From positions 1-64,000 of the forward strand of contig JABYQR010000265.1 of NCBI GenBank assembly GCA_022592445.1: 64,000 nt of DNA, read 5' to 3'. Shown in pieces: positions 1 through 10,667 of this stretch. Source of the stretch: Cytidiella melzeri (taxonomy: Eukaryota; Basidiomycota; Agaricomycetes; Polyporales; Irpicaceae). Position 1 is the first letter of the stretch. Each line of letters opens with the position of its first letter. A program made the position numbers and the translations under genes. The notes under the pieces were generated by a model, which did not search any database, was not told where the DNA came from, and saw only the letters and a list, made by a program, of their open reading frames with translations.

Positions 1-2120
1 CGACAATAAGCGGAACTCATAGGATTTTCTTGAACAGGCTATGGCAAATCTTTGTGGTGATGACGGGGCGCAGCTTGGCCAGTCTTCAAGCTGGCCAAGG
101 TGCTCTTTGACCACCTGACCGTAGGTGGTCTCACGGAACTCGGGGCCTTTTTGCTCCAGTTGCCCCGTTGCCCAGGATATCAAACCAAAACGGACCTGTG
201 TGTTTTATGTTATCAGCGACAACAGAAGGTTTGAGTGATTCTTACATACCATGGCAAGCAACAGCGCGATTGTTGGAAGTGGGAGTGGATCAAATAACGC
301 GCTGAATTTGGCGCCAGGAGATGTGTCTCCGCAAAAGACCAGTTCTTGCAATGCGTGTTGAATGATTGATACCTGTGCCAGCCCTCGAGGGGGATTGAGT
401 GTGAATTCCTAAATGTGATGAGCTTATGTACAAAACCTTGTAGCATTGAACGTACCTCGTAACAATACCAATTAGCGTCCTGAGCCTGTTTGATTGGCTG
501 CAGTAGCCACGCCACCCGCTCTGCATTGGCTTTGGCAGTAGCGTCCTTCGATGTGTCAGTTTTGAGTCCGTATGTCTCCACTATCTTGCCGCAAATCTTG
601 TCCCTGAGATGACCGCGAAAGCTTGAAGCACGACCGATAATCTGTTGGGGATCAGCAAGAGCTAACAAGAACTCATGAATACATACCACCGAATAGATAC
701 CCCTGACTGCCTCGTCGTCAGGGGAATAGCTGCGCTCGACCTCTTCGCAGCTAATCTGGAACACACTTCTTGCCCAAGTGTGCTGCGTGTCGTGATCTGG
801 AAATGCGGTTTCAGTCAATACTTTCAGCTGGTAACGTACAATAGCCCGTGATATGCTTGTCGTGGTGATGCCGGTGTAATTACTCTCTTGTGGTCTACCG
901 TTGGTCGGCGCGGAGCCACCTTTGTACTCGACAGAGCTGTAGGCTTGGGGCGCTACATCAGACGCAGTACGTGGCTGCTTACGCTGCCTTCCTGCGTGTT
1001 TGTTTGGAGAAGGCCTCACGTGGTGACAGCCACTGGCACCTGTTGACACCGAAGACTGCGCTTGTGGTCGTCTTCTCACCTCCTGGGCAGCAACAACCAC
1101 AGCGCTGTCCACTCAATCCAAAGGTGACCCTGACCGGACTGAAGATGGAGCTCTTGAGGTAAGTGGAGATGATGCTGGTAAGGACACTTGACCGGAAGAC
1201 TCAGAGTAGTGTGAGCAACGACAAGAGGGCAACTGAGAATGGCCATGAGAACTTGAGCACAGCGGCAAGCGACCACGCAAGCCTGAGTGCAGCAGCAAGT
1301 GACTGCAAGAGCGCGACAATGAGCGCTGACGAGAGGGTGGTGCACGAGAGTGCGACAGTGAGTGCTGACGAGAGGGTGGTGCATGAGAATGTGACAGTGA
1401 GCGGTGTCGAGAGGATGGTGCACGAGAGCGCAACTGTGAGCGCTGACGAGAGGGTGGTGGCGAGAGCGACTCTGAGCGATTGTGGAGAAACAAAGGTGGT
1501 GTTGGTTTGGGATTGTTGACACGACATTTCAGCTGCTTGAGTGGTTGGACCACGCTAATAACGCCTTTCGACTGGAACTAGAGATCATGTATTGAGTACT
1601 GTATCAACGGTGGTGGTGTCGCATCTGTACCTGGGACTCGTAGCCAATAATGTCGTTGTCTTTGTCTTCAGGTGGCCAGTCATCATTGCCACTGCCACAA
1701 TTGAGCCCGTTGCTGTTCTCGCCATCTTCATTGTCACCTGCAGCGTTATCTGGCTGCTTGGTTGTTGATGTTGCTGCTCGTTGTTGCTTTCCTGCAGGTG
1801 AATCAACGAGAGGTAAGGATATTGTAGGTAATTATGATGTTCTCACCTCGTGTTTGTGCTCGCTGCAATGTCTTGTTCTCATTCTCAAGCTTCTTGAGTT
1901 GCTTGAGGAGCTCGCTGTGGTCTGCAAGTGTTCATAGTCAGCGAAGAGTTGCCCGTAGTGAGTCAGAGGGTCACCTATGTCAGCCTGCTTCTTGGATTTC
2001 TTGCACTCTCTTTGAGAAGCAGAGCGCACCGGATTTGCTGGCTGTGGTTGCTGGGGAGTCTGTCCTGTGGTCTGAGTCTGAGCCTGCTTTTTGTGCAGCA
2101 GCTTTTTGCTTTGCGGGCAT
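1..2120 (-). CDS. DUF6532-domain protein, multi-exon, 3' end beyond window
   Basis: Function unknown; the DUF6532 family is common in Agaricomycetes. The C-terminal half, coded below about 860, has the family pattern: a helical segment with WARSVFQISCEEVERSY, an SSFRGHLRDKI stretch, an FDPLPLPTIALLLAM segment and a final FGLISWATGQL part. I infer a start at 2118-2120 (MPAKQKAAAQKAG). Supported exons are 1847-1921 (coiled coil ELLKQLKKLENENK), 1631-1791, 1532 down to about 1113, about 1080 to 687, 641-456, 372-250 and 195 to the edge. Introns 1792-1846, 1533-1630, 642-686, 373-455 and 196-249 have GT..AG ends and keep frame. Two joins are unresolved: exon 1 to 2, and near 1113, where a TGA interrupts the frame. 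The middle is Ser/Arg-rich and repetitive. It lies about 140 bp from, and divergent to, a Plavaka transposase, so it could be transposon cargo or a neighbour. Confidence 0.72.
1318..1470 (-). repeat. In-frame 39-bp tandem repeat in the DUF6532 gene
   Basis: About four imperfect copies of a 39-bp unit (GACGAGAGGGTGGTG core on the plus strand). The unit is a multiple of three and codes a 13-residue Ser/Arg/Pro motif of the type SRAPPSRQRSLSH on the minus strand, so it changes protein length without shifting frame. Confidence 0.7.
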
Positions 2121-2561
2121 TGCTAGGAGAAGGACGACACCAGGAAGAGCTTGACATGGCAGTAGAGAGACACAGAGATGACGCGCATGAAGCGAACACG
2201 TACCCGGTAAAAAAACTCGAATCCCCACGGATCACCCCAAACGACTGTACCGCCAGGTCTTCATGTCTTTGACCAGCTTCCACAGATGCTCTTATTGCGG
2301 GTGTACGAAACCCACCGTTCAAGGAATCCGAGCGCACATGAAGCTCAGTAGCTCATTCCGAGATGCATGGGAAGCAAAGCTAAACAGAAAACAATCGCTG
2401 CCAGTCTTGACCAACGATGAGGACTCTTTGCAACGTACCAGCCGTCGTCATGAAGACACTGCACCCCACTCACCCAATGACCCCGACGACTCTAATACAG
2501 CGACAGAGCAGGCTTTTGAACCCCGTGCAGAGCAGGACCAAGCCGAGGAGGTTGTGGAGGA

Positions 2562-3286
2562 TGTCACAGATTTTCAATGTTTCTACAAGACTTGCCTTAC
2601 CAGGCAACGGTATTATTGGAAATATTTAAGCGCTTGTCAGGCGCTTATCCAGCGCTTATCCGGCGTCTATTTAGGCGCTTATCAGGCGCTTATCAGGCGC
2701 TTATCAGGCGCTTATTCCGGCGCTTATTCTCAGTGCCTATCAATTGATGCGCTGATGCGCTTCCTGTCTCTGATGCGCTGATGCGCTCCTTTCCTTATAT
2801 GTGTATCACATGATAGAACTCTCTGGAACCTTGTGGAACTTGCTGGAACTATGATGTCATAGTATAGAACATTCCATTAGATGATGTCATAGTTCATAGA
2901 ACCTTCTGGAAAAGTCTAGCCTTGTCTTAGAACAAGCTAGAACAAGTCTAGCCTTGGAGCTCGGTCATGGGGTCAGGTCATGGGGACAATTGCTATTGGT
3001 TGATTATTGAAGTGGCACCACTAGGGCATAGGGCATGCTTAGTAAGGTAGATTACTTCGCTTACTCATGTAGGTATTAGGGGTCTTAGGGTAGTACCTGG
3101 GGTCCTCCCCTTCATGTATATATAGAGGCACTCCTGAGGGCATATCCCCTCAGTCTTATCCACTCTGTTGAACCAGGACTACTCAGTACCCACCAGTACT
3201 TTGCTCACCACCACTCTTACTCTCTATCTCACCACATCCCCCTCAAGTTAACCAACTTATCTGGTGAGTGTAGCATTACTGTTACA
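2562..3286 (+). mobile_element. Solo LTR, family LTR-A, TSD GAGGA
   Basis: 725 bp starting TGTCACAG and ending CTGTTACA. It is flanked by GAGGA at 2557-2561 and 3287-3291, a perfect 5-bp duplication, so it inserted as an LTR element and then recombined to a solo LTR. It has an array of GCGCTTATC-like units in its first 200 bp, a TATATATA box at 3117-3124 and a GTGAGT donor-like site about 20 bp before its end. It splits the Plavaka transposase after its zinc-finger region. The same LTR bounds gypsy-C at 60533-61228. Confidence 0.95.
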
Positions 3287-4866
3287 GAGGAGGTATATGA
3301 GGCAGGGGGAATCCCAGTGAACCCATTTATAGACAACCTTGACACGAGAAACGCAGGGGCAAAGCTGGGTCGAGGAGATAATCTATTCGCAAAGATAAAC
3401 AAAGAGCGAATAAGTGAGGGGTCAAATGAAAACACACCATGGGCCCCGTTCATCAATGGGGAAGAATGGGGATTGGTGCAGTGGCTGATGAGTAGTGGGT
3501 TGAGTCAATCCGAGATTGACAAGTATCTGAAGCTCGACATGGTGAGTCCTGCGTAAGACTTTGCTACAAGATTATTGAAAGGGACGTACAGGCACAAAAT
3601 CGACCAGAGCTCTCGTTCAAGGATAAGTGAACGTTCCTGAACAAGATTGATAGCCTCCCTCGCGGTCCTGGATGGCAGTGCGAGATATTTGAAGCAACAG
3701 GAGACAAATGTGATGAAGAAGGGAAGGAACGTGTGAAAGTGTTTGAGCTATGGAAACGGGACCCCGTTGAGTGTATCCGCGAGCTCTTGTCCAACCTGTT
3801 GTTTGCATGCCATATGAAATACGCACTTTAGTGCTGTTACGAGGACGAGTGGATGAAGAAGCCAATACTGAGTGAGATGTGGAGTGGGACGTGGTGGGAG
3901 AGCGTTCAGGTACGTCGCGGCACAAGTCCAGAATCAGAATACTCACGGTCATATAGAATCTGCTACCGCCAGGGGCAACAGTGGTCCCCGTGATCCTCGC
4001 ATCTGATAAGACTCAATTATCAAACTTCAGCGGCGATAAATCCGCGTGGCCGGTGTACCTCACCATTGGGAATATTGAGAAGGCTGTTCGCCGATTGCCC
4101 TCATATCATGCGACGGTCTTGCTAGGATATCTTCCGGTGTCAAAGATGGAATGTTTCTCGAAAAGCAAACGATTGTCAGCTACGTACCAACTTTTCCATG
4201 ATTACATGCGCTCCCTGTTAGCCCCGCTTATCAAGGCGGGGAAAGACGGTGTTGAGATGGTGTGCGCTGATGGCTTTCTTCGCAAAGTGTACCTGATACT
4301 GGCAGCGTACATTGCGGACCATCCCGAGCAATGTCTTGTTGCTTGCTGCCAGCAAAACCATTGCCCTTGGTGCCTTGTGAAACCTGAAAGACGAGGTCAG
4401 CCAGTCGAATCGCCACTACGGAATCCAGCAGAAACGGCTTCAATGATCCGCAAAACCCTCCGGTCTGGTGGACAAAAACCGCGGGGTTTTGAAGAAGCCG
4501 GCCTGCAGGCGATCAACCCATTCTGGAAAAATCTTTTGTATTGCAATATATTTGCCTGCATGACATCTGATCCTGCATCAGCTTCATAAAGGCATGTTCA
4601 AGGATCATACCGTAAAGTGGGCGACAGCGTGTGTTGATGGGAAGGAAGACAAAGTGGACAGGTGATTCCGCACAATGCCAACCCATCCCAATCTCCGCCA
4701 TTTCCATAAGGGCATCTCGTTGGTCTCGCAGTGGACGGGTAATGAATACAAGCATATGGAGAAGGTATTCCTCGGCGTAGTTGCGGGAAGTGCCGACGCA
4801 GATGTGGTCAAGGCGGTGCGAGCCGTTTTGGACTTCATCAGTTACGCTCACTTCGAAACACATACC

Positions 4867-5626
4867 TGTCATGAATGGCCTGACTAGCCCTTAATTTTTG
4901 CAATTTACCTCTTGTTTTTATCTGTAAAACTCCGGGCTGCAGCTCAGTTGCAACCTTCTCTGCACAAACTCCCTTTTCACGTCTATTAAGCGCCCGTATC
5001 ACGTGGCTTAGATGCTCCACACGGTCACATTACTTGCTACTACGTCACACTGGCATGTGACTTAGCTTAAGTAAGACCACATGGCTACAGACACATGGCT
5101 CAGCCCATAGCTAGGGTTTGACGTCATAGATACCATCCACATGGGCTCCTTATTGTTCTTTCCCTATTGTTCTCTTTATGAAAGGATGTTCTCACAGGTG
5201 TGGGAATGGAATACAATAGTTGGTCTCCTTTTAGATAGATTCTCTCACGTGTAGAGTTCTTGGCAAGGACTAGACAATAGCTATTGTTCTCCTTTAGGTA
5301 GTTCTTTTGTTCTTTGTTCACACGCCTTCTTGCAAAGCCTGCCCTCAACATGGTCTGTGCGCGGGTCCCTGAAGTCTATATATACTGCTGCATGTACGCT
5401 CCTAGCCCCCCATCTCGACCTCTTGGTCTTTACTGGGCTAGGTAAGCAAACCCCCTCTTGTACTACATAGCGGGTAGTATCAATTCTAACTTGGTCTTTA
5501 CTGGGCTAGACATCTGCATAAGATTTATAGCTGGTGAGAGTATTGTGCTTCACGCCTACCACCACCACTTCGTCGTCATCCACTCCGTGTCCCTATCTGC
5601 CGCGTCGAACCCCTGTCTCTGCGTCA
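4867..5626 (+). mobile_element. Solo LTR, family LTR-B, TSD ATACC
   Basis: 760 bp starting TGTCATGAATGGCC and ending CTGCGTCA, with ATACC at 4862-4866 and 5627-5631. It interrupts the Plavaka transposase between the FISYAHFETH and SGLNDAWTRFHSYKQV parts. A TATATATA box lies at 5377-5384. The intron-like module listed separately lies at 5422-5509. The family is the LTR of gypsy-B (45279-53107). Confidence 0.95.
5422..5509 (+). promoter_or_regulatory. Repeat-bounded intron module in LTR-B 5' leader
   Basis: The 20-mer CTTGGTCTTTACTGGGCTAG occurs at 5422-5441 and again at 5490-5509. The first copy is followed directly by GTAAGC and the second ends in AG; a CTAAC branch-like site lies at the start of the second copy (TACTAAC in three other LTR-B copies). 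Removal of 5442-5509 (68 nt) would leave one 20-mer. It lies about 40 bp downstream of the TATA box, so in the transcribed leader. Splicing is inferred, not shown. Confidence 0.65.
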
Positions 5627-7040
5627 ATACCAATGATTCCCTCTCAGGTTTGAACGACGCCTGGACGCGCTTTCACTCATACAAGCAGGTCTTCGTGCGG
5701 CTAGGAGTACAAAAAGACTTCAACGGTATTCCAAAGCTCCATTCCATGACTCACTATCTTGAGTCCATCTGTCTTCTAGGGACCGCAGATGGATACAACT
5801 CCGAAGGGCATGAATGGCTCCACATTGACTTCGCCGAAGTTGGTTATTGTGCAAGCAATCACAAGCAGTACATCCACCAGATGACTGTATGGCTCGATCG
5901 ACAGGACGCTGTACGCCGGTTCAAAGCCTATCTCCGCTGGCTGAAACACAGCCACGTTTCACAATTTCTTCGGACAGGAGAGGAGGAGGATGGGAATCAT
6001 GATGAGGACGATGGTGAGAACATTTGCGCTGACCAGCCGGCGTTGGGAGCAGATGCCAGTGAAGGCATCTATACTATTGCGCGGAAGCCTACATTCCCCA
6101 ACATGTCAGTCAGGACGATAGTTGCCGAGTTCTGCGCACCGGATTTCACTCAATGCTTGGAGGACTTTGTGACCAAGACACAGGGTGTTCCGAGTCATTC
6201 CTTGCAAGCACCAACAGTAAGTTCGGCTTCGTCGTTACACGCAGCAAAACACTCACACATCACAGACAACCCCACAGTCTCTGTCTTTCCTTCGCTCCAT
6301 CAACAGCTACACTACATTCGCAGTTTATAAACAGTTCAAGAAGGCCTTGCCTCGAATGAGCCAAGTCTTGAAGAAACTCACCTCGGATTTAATACGCGCG
6401 TTTCCCGCTTGACTCGGAGCAACAGCAAGCACACTGCCTCGTCGTCTTTGTGCTCAGGCCGCACAATTCTCCACGGTGCTAGCCTTCAATGGCGCATATG
6501 GCGGTACCCGTCCTGATGATGGTACCAACGCCGGTTTGTATAATCCTATCGATGGTGAGTGGCTTTGTGTTCATGAATGTTGGGAACTCTCTAACGTATA
6601 GCAGGTCTGACCGTCGCACAAGTTCGAGTCATTTTTTGCCTTCCGGAAACTGTCAGCTATCTCAGCAAACATCTGCTTGTGTACGTCGAGTGGTTCACGC
6701 CGTTCCAACTGTACGACGATATTACCGGCATGTTTTCTGTTGCACCATCACAAAGAAATCGTCGTTGTCGTGCGTCGATCATCCCCATCACCGCTATTGT
6801 ACGTTCTTGTCATCTTATACCTGTGTGGGCTCGTGCTGCCAACATTTACTGGACCTCGGAGAATGTACTGGAGCAGTGTACTCGTTTCTATGTCAATACT
6901 TACCTGCAAAACACGGACTTTGTTTTATTTCAATTTCTTGTAGATAGATGGCAAAAAACTCGCAACACTTCATCAATTCTCTAATAAATCATTCTTTGCA
7001 TTTTTATGTTATTTACGCAACTATGGGGCCCTACAGGTAG

Positions 7041-7100
7041 CTACAGAGAACAATGCCAAGCTACGTAGAGCTACAGAGAACAATGCCAAGCTACGTAGAG
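7041..7100. repeat. 30-bp tandem duplication
   Basis: Two perfect 30-bp copies (7041-7070, 7071-7100) starting CTACAGAGAACAATGCC. They lie just after the Plavaka gene and may belong to the subterminal region of that element. Confidence 0.8.
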
Positions 7101-7185
7101 CTACCGCGCCAGATCAATGTCAACTGGCGCTCCGTAGTACCGGACTTACTACGTGGTTATTCCCTGTTTCCTGATGTTCTTTATA

Positions 7186-7530
7186 GCAGGGTATGGCTGT
7201 TGCTACACAGATCAAACTTCACACAGTAGGAGAAGATGATTGCAGTAATTGTTCAATCCTCTTATTCTACAGCTATGTGAAGAATTGTGTCATAGAAGTC
7301 CTTCCTGCATGTTGAAGAGGAGCGTGGGAGACCAAACTTGCCAATTGAGCAAGGCAGCGGTGTGTTAAGCGCTGATGTAGCACCCGAGTGTGGTGAGTGG
7401 TTTCTTGTTTTTTGATCGCGTGTTTGCGAGTGTACCGATCGAAAGCATGATTGTGACATGAAAAATCACAATATTGTGATGTTCGCAACTTCGAATAAAT
7501 ACCCATAAATAATGTCATAAAACAGACCTG
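7186..7530. repeat. Direct repeat, copy 1 (pair with 7966-8312)
   Basis: About 345 bp roughly 80-85% identical by eye to 7966-8312 in the same orientation, about 780 bp apart. Both hold the conserved block GAGACCAAACTTGCCAATTG and a short palindrome (CACAATATTGTG here, CACAAAATTGTG in copy 2). I see no convincing coding frame. Confidence 0.75.
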
Positions 7531-7965
7531 CTCTGGGTATAATGCAGCACTATACTGAGTTTAAGCTCTCTGCTATCCGCGACACAGGTGACACAGGCAT
7601 GTATGACGTTATTTTTGGGTTTTGATCCAGAAATCACTCATTTGCATGGTCACAATAGGTGGAACGAGGGCGTGAACAAGGATTTGTGACGTGGTCACGG
7701 GTTCACTTTTGCGAAACGAGTCCGCAGTCCTCATCATCACGCGTCTATTTGCGCGAGTTTTGATTGGAGACCAAATATGGAAGTTGAGCCGCCCAAGCGG
7801 CAGGGCCCTCTTGGTAGTTACAAGGCTTTGCAAGCTCACTGTGCAGCTGAATTCCCCCCAGTACACAATTGGGCCACCTGTAATGTAGAGTGGTATACTG
7901 ATGCAGCAATTTGATCGTCACTAGAGCCATGGAGCTACTGGAATTCATTGCTTTATTGATCTCCA
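7531..7965. other. Spacer between the direct repeats, nothing recognised
   Basis: Only short frames on both strands. No motif, terminal repeat or RNA gene recognised. Confidence 0.4.
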
Positions 7966-8312
7966 AGTGCTTTATAACAGATTATGGGTGTTGCTGCACA
8001 AATTTAACATTACATAGCAGGAGAAGAGAATTACAATAATTGCTCAATCCTATCATTTTATAGCTATGTGAAGATTTGCGTCTTAGAAATCCTTCCTGGA
8101 TGCTGGGGAGGAGCATGGGAGACCAAACTTGCCAATTGAGGAAAGCAGCGGCATGTTAAGCGCTATTGAAGCGCCCGAGTGTGGTGAGTGGTTTCTTGTT
8201 TTTTGTTCGTGTGTTTGCGAGTGCACCGGTCGAAACCATGATTGTGACATGAAGAATCACAAAATTGTGATGTTCGCGACTTCGAATAAATACCCATAAA
8301 GAACGTCATAGG
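7966..8312. repeat. Direct repeat, copy 2
   Basis: Diverged copy of 7186-7530. It ends at the shared segment AATAAATACCCATAAA and is followed by the short minus-strand frame upstream of the glutaredoxin-like gene. Confidence 0.75.
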
Positions 8313-8457
8313 CATGGCTTGAGGGTTCAACGCTATGGCGTCGAGAAACCTAGTGACTCCTTCAGTAGACCAGATGCTGACGCACTGACATCTTGGATTT
8401 TGGCGAGCAGCGACGACATACGTGCATAGCCCACACAGAGTATCGCCATCCCCATAC

Positions 8458-8610
8458 TCACGAATCGTCTGAACGCCTACTACTTGCAATTGCCAGGAGG
8501 TTAAGGTAATCCTCAAGAGCCTTCTCCGAGTCATGGATTGGCAGTCGTGGATCATTTGCAAGCTTGAGGGATTCTTCACCACGCATAAGACGAGGAGTAA
8601 TATTCTTCAT
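8458..8610 (-). CDS. Unrecognised short frame, possible first exon
   Basis: A 50-codon frame starting MKNITPRLMRGEESL and ending at a TGA that overlaps a GTGAGT donor-like sequence (CGTGAGTATGG), so it could be a first exon read away from the glutaredoxin-like gene. The text looks protein-like (ALEDYLNLLAIAS), but no family is recognised and no continuing exon was found before the direct repeat. It may be a gene fragment. Confidence 0.25.
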   Translation of the reverse strand: MKNITPRLMRGEESLKLANDPRLPIHDSEKALEDYLNLLAIASSRRSDDS

Positions 8611-8931
8611 CCACACAGCTTGGGATGAAGGAAGCGTCTAGGCGAGAGATTTGTTGGGAACAGCTTTGGCCTAGTTATTTATGCGCAAAGCCACTAGAGT
8701 TGGTCGATGTATATCCAGCCTCGATGAGAGCGACAAAGATGTGGGCAACAACGTCGAGGACAGACCCGGACGTACGCGTGCCAAGCCACCGACGACGATG
8801 CGCTGGTCACGTGCAACCACTTTCATGTCCCGCGCACGCCTGCGGCCATGGCACGCCTTTTGTGTTCGTCCTCCATCCCAACGTGAACAAGCCACTCTAA
8901 TTAACTCACACTCTTTTATCTACACGCCGCA

Positions 8932-9984
8932 ATGGCTCACCGTCGCAACTACTCTACCCGCTCCATAGACATGGCCAAAATCTCCCTCGACTCTCCCCCA
9001 CTCACTCCAGCCCTCGAGGTTTTCAACGTGTTCCATCACGAGAAATCTGCCATTTCTAGCAACAAGACGAGGCAGTATTGGCAGAGAACAACTTTTCTCG
9101 CCCTAATTGCTCTCATTCTTGTCTCTGGCTACGTTCTCCTCGTCTCCACGCCGTCGCTGTCGCCAATAGCCCACCACGATGGTGACAGTTCGCTCACCGG
9201 CATTGCTGCACAGCGACTCTCCCGACTTTCCTCCGAAGCTTATCGTCTGGCTGCTTCTCACCGACGAGTCAAAGGTCAAAGTGGTACAAGCTCGAGCGAA
9301 CATGAAAGCTCTAGTAGCACTGCGACTCCGTCGTTGCATCTCACTTCCGAACAGGAGCTTGCGGTCGTAACAAGTTTCCTGGCCAGTCTCGCGGAGAATA
9401 TTATTCCATCGACTATAGACCCTTCGCGTCCTATAGATCCTGAACTTGTCCTGGACTTCAACACTCGCGGCCCCCACGCCGTACAAGAACTCGAACAACT
9501 TGTAGCGGATACATGGGTGCATTATCCAGTCGTTCTCTTCTCTAAGGTGCGCGTCTTGCTATGTTGGACAACCTCATTTTAACTGGGGATACAGATGCAC
9601 TCGCCGGCGGCGCGCGATATGAAGAAGATGTTGACCGACTTGAATCTTAAACCTGGCCCTGCCATAATTGAGATTGAGCATCGAAGTAAGTGTTTACTCT
9701 ACGAATGGAAGTCTCACTTTGCCAGTCGAGCGAATAGTTGTCATTATCAGGTTATGCGTACTGACTAAATACTTCTATTTGTAGTGGACGAAGACGTGTT
9801 GAAGCCACTGCTCCTACGTCTCACCCAATCGACTGACATACCCATTCTGCTCATCGGCGGCAAGACGGTCGGCTCATATGAGGAGATCCGATACCTGTAC
9901 AAGAAGGGCGAGCTCGCAAAGACCATAAGTGCTGCAGGCGCCATCATCGACGGGGCCAAGAAGACCAAGGGTCGCAAACACTAA
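8932..9984 (+). CDS. Membrane-anchored glutaredoxin-like protein lacking the active-site cysteine
   Basis: Three exons, 8932-9546, 9595-9685 and 9785-9984, code 301 residues. Introns 9547-9594 (GTGCGC..CAG) and 9686-9784 (GTAAGT..TAG) keep frame. One hydrophobic segment at about residues 50-70 (FLALIALILVSGYVLLVS) predicts a signal anchor. A Ser-rich linker is followed by a C-terminal glutaredoxin fold: PVVLFSK strand, a helix, TDIPILLIGG with the cis-proline, and the glutathione-loop remnant GGKTVGSYEEI. Layout fits the yeast Grx6/Grx7 type of secretory-pathway glutaredoxins. The position of the CPYC/CGFS motif reads HSPAAR, so the nucleophilic Cys is Ser and no Cys remains there. The protein may bind glutathione or act structurally but should not do dithiol or monothiol redox chemistry. 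The frame is intact, unlike its surroundings, so this is probably a host gene. Confidence 0.82.
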
Positions 9985-10622
9985 ACGCTCACTGACATCC
10001 TCTCCCTATGCGAGGCGCGCTTCCTGGCGTCGTTATCATTGTTGCGACGCTTCTGCCATGTGTTTTACGAACATCACGCTCCCACCCGTCCATCAGACTC
10101 ACGTATGTCTGTCTGTCTTGCTGGGCTTCGAAGAGAGGCAGCGGACTTTGTGATATAGTGGTTATTTTGCGGCCGTCAAGTGTATTGATACTTTTGGAGG
10201 ACAGTGCTTATACGGCCTTACCCTATATTTTTGTCGTTATGTACACTATGCGCGGCGCGTGGTTGACAGACCTGGCTTCATCCTTTCACACCTAATGCGA
10301 TATTTCACATTCTGTCGGTTTTCAGTCCTGATTGGTTCCTTTTCGGTAGGCTTTATACGTTCTTTCAGTTGTTGTATGTTAGTTCGAGACGCGATTCGAT
10401 TTTTGGGCCGTATGGTGGTTATGATATGACGGAGCGGGGACTGCCTATTGAGCACTGAGCGTTGGTTTGCAATGACTGACAAGTCATAGGCCAAGGACTC
10501 ACATTGTAGGTGGGTACCCCAGGTTCACTCGATACTCCTGATCTATTAGTGGCAGAGTAGCTACTGTTTCTAATCCGAGGTGTGACAACTCATCACGAGC
10601 TATTTTATGTTCTGAACACAAC
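9985..10622. other. 3' flank of the glutaredoxin-like gene
   Basis: About 640 bp without a convincing gene. It should hold the 3' UTR of the upstream gene; no terminator or repeat recognised. It ends at the 8-bp target duplication AACACAAC of the hAT-1 element. Confidence 0.4.
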
Positions 10623-10667
10623 TAGTGCTTAGCGAATGTCAATGAATATTCCAACTAGGGTGTTTTA

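Larger units (their letters stand above)
2263..6984 (+). pseudogene. Plavaka-type transposase, decayed, with two nested solo LTRs
   Basis: Transposase of the Plavaka group of DNA transposons, a CACTA-related lineage expanded in basidiomycetes. It opens with an N-terminal zinc finger (CSYCGCTKPTVQGIRAH, about residues 9-25). After the first LTR come WAPFINGEEWGLVQWLM (about 3440-3490), the core ASDKTQLSNFSGDKSAWPVY and TIGNIEKAVRR (about 4005-4090), and a cysteine-rich HCPWCLV (about 4360). After the second LTR come KLHSMTHYLESICLL and LHIDFAEVGY, with C-terminal blocks WFTPF, ASIIPI and RSCHLIPV (6690-6830). A likely intron starts at 3541 (GTGAGT). In-frame stops near 3829 and 4663 and the two LTRs show the gene is dead. 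The right end of the element probably lies near 7000; I could not fix the terminal repeats. Family assignment is from remembered motifs. Confidence 0.85.

Noticed and set aside
2564..2781. A recurring short frame with the text FQCFYKTCLTRQ seen at four places (also 11842-12129, 25491-25679, 34032-34286)
   Set aside because: It is a chance frame across the start of LTR-A and its GCGCTTATC repeats; length and frame change with repeat number.
9547..9582. A longer first exon of the glutaredoxin-like gene ending VRVLLCWTTSF
   Set aside because: It is intron read-through; splicing at 9547-9594 restores the glutaredoxin fold in frame.
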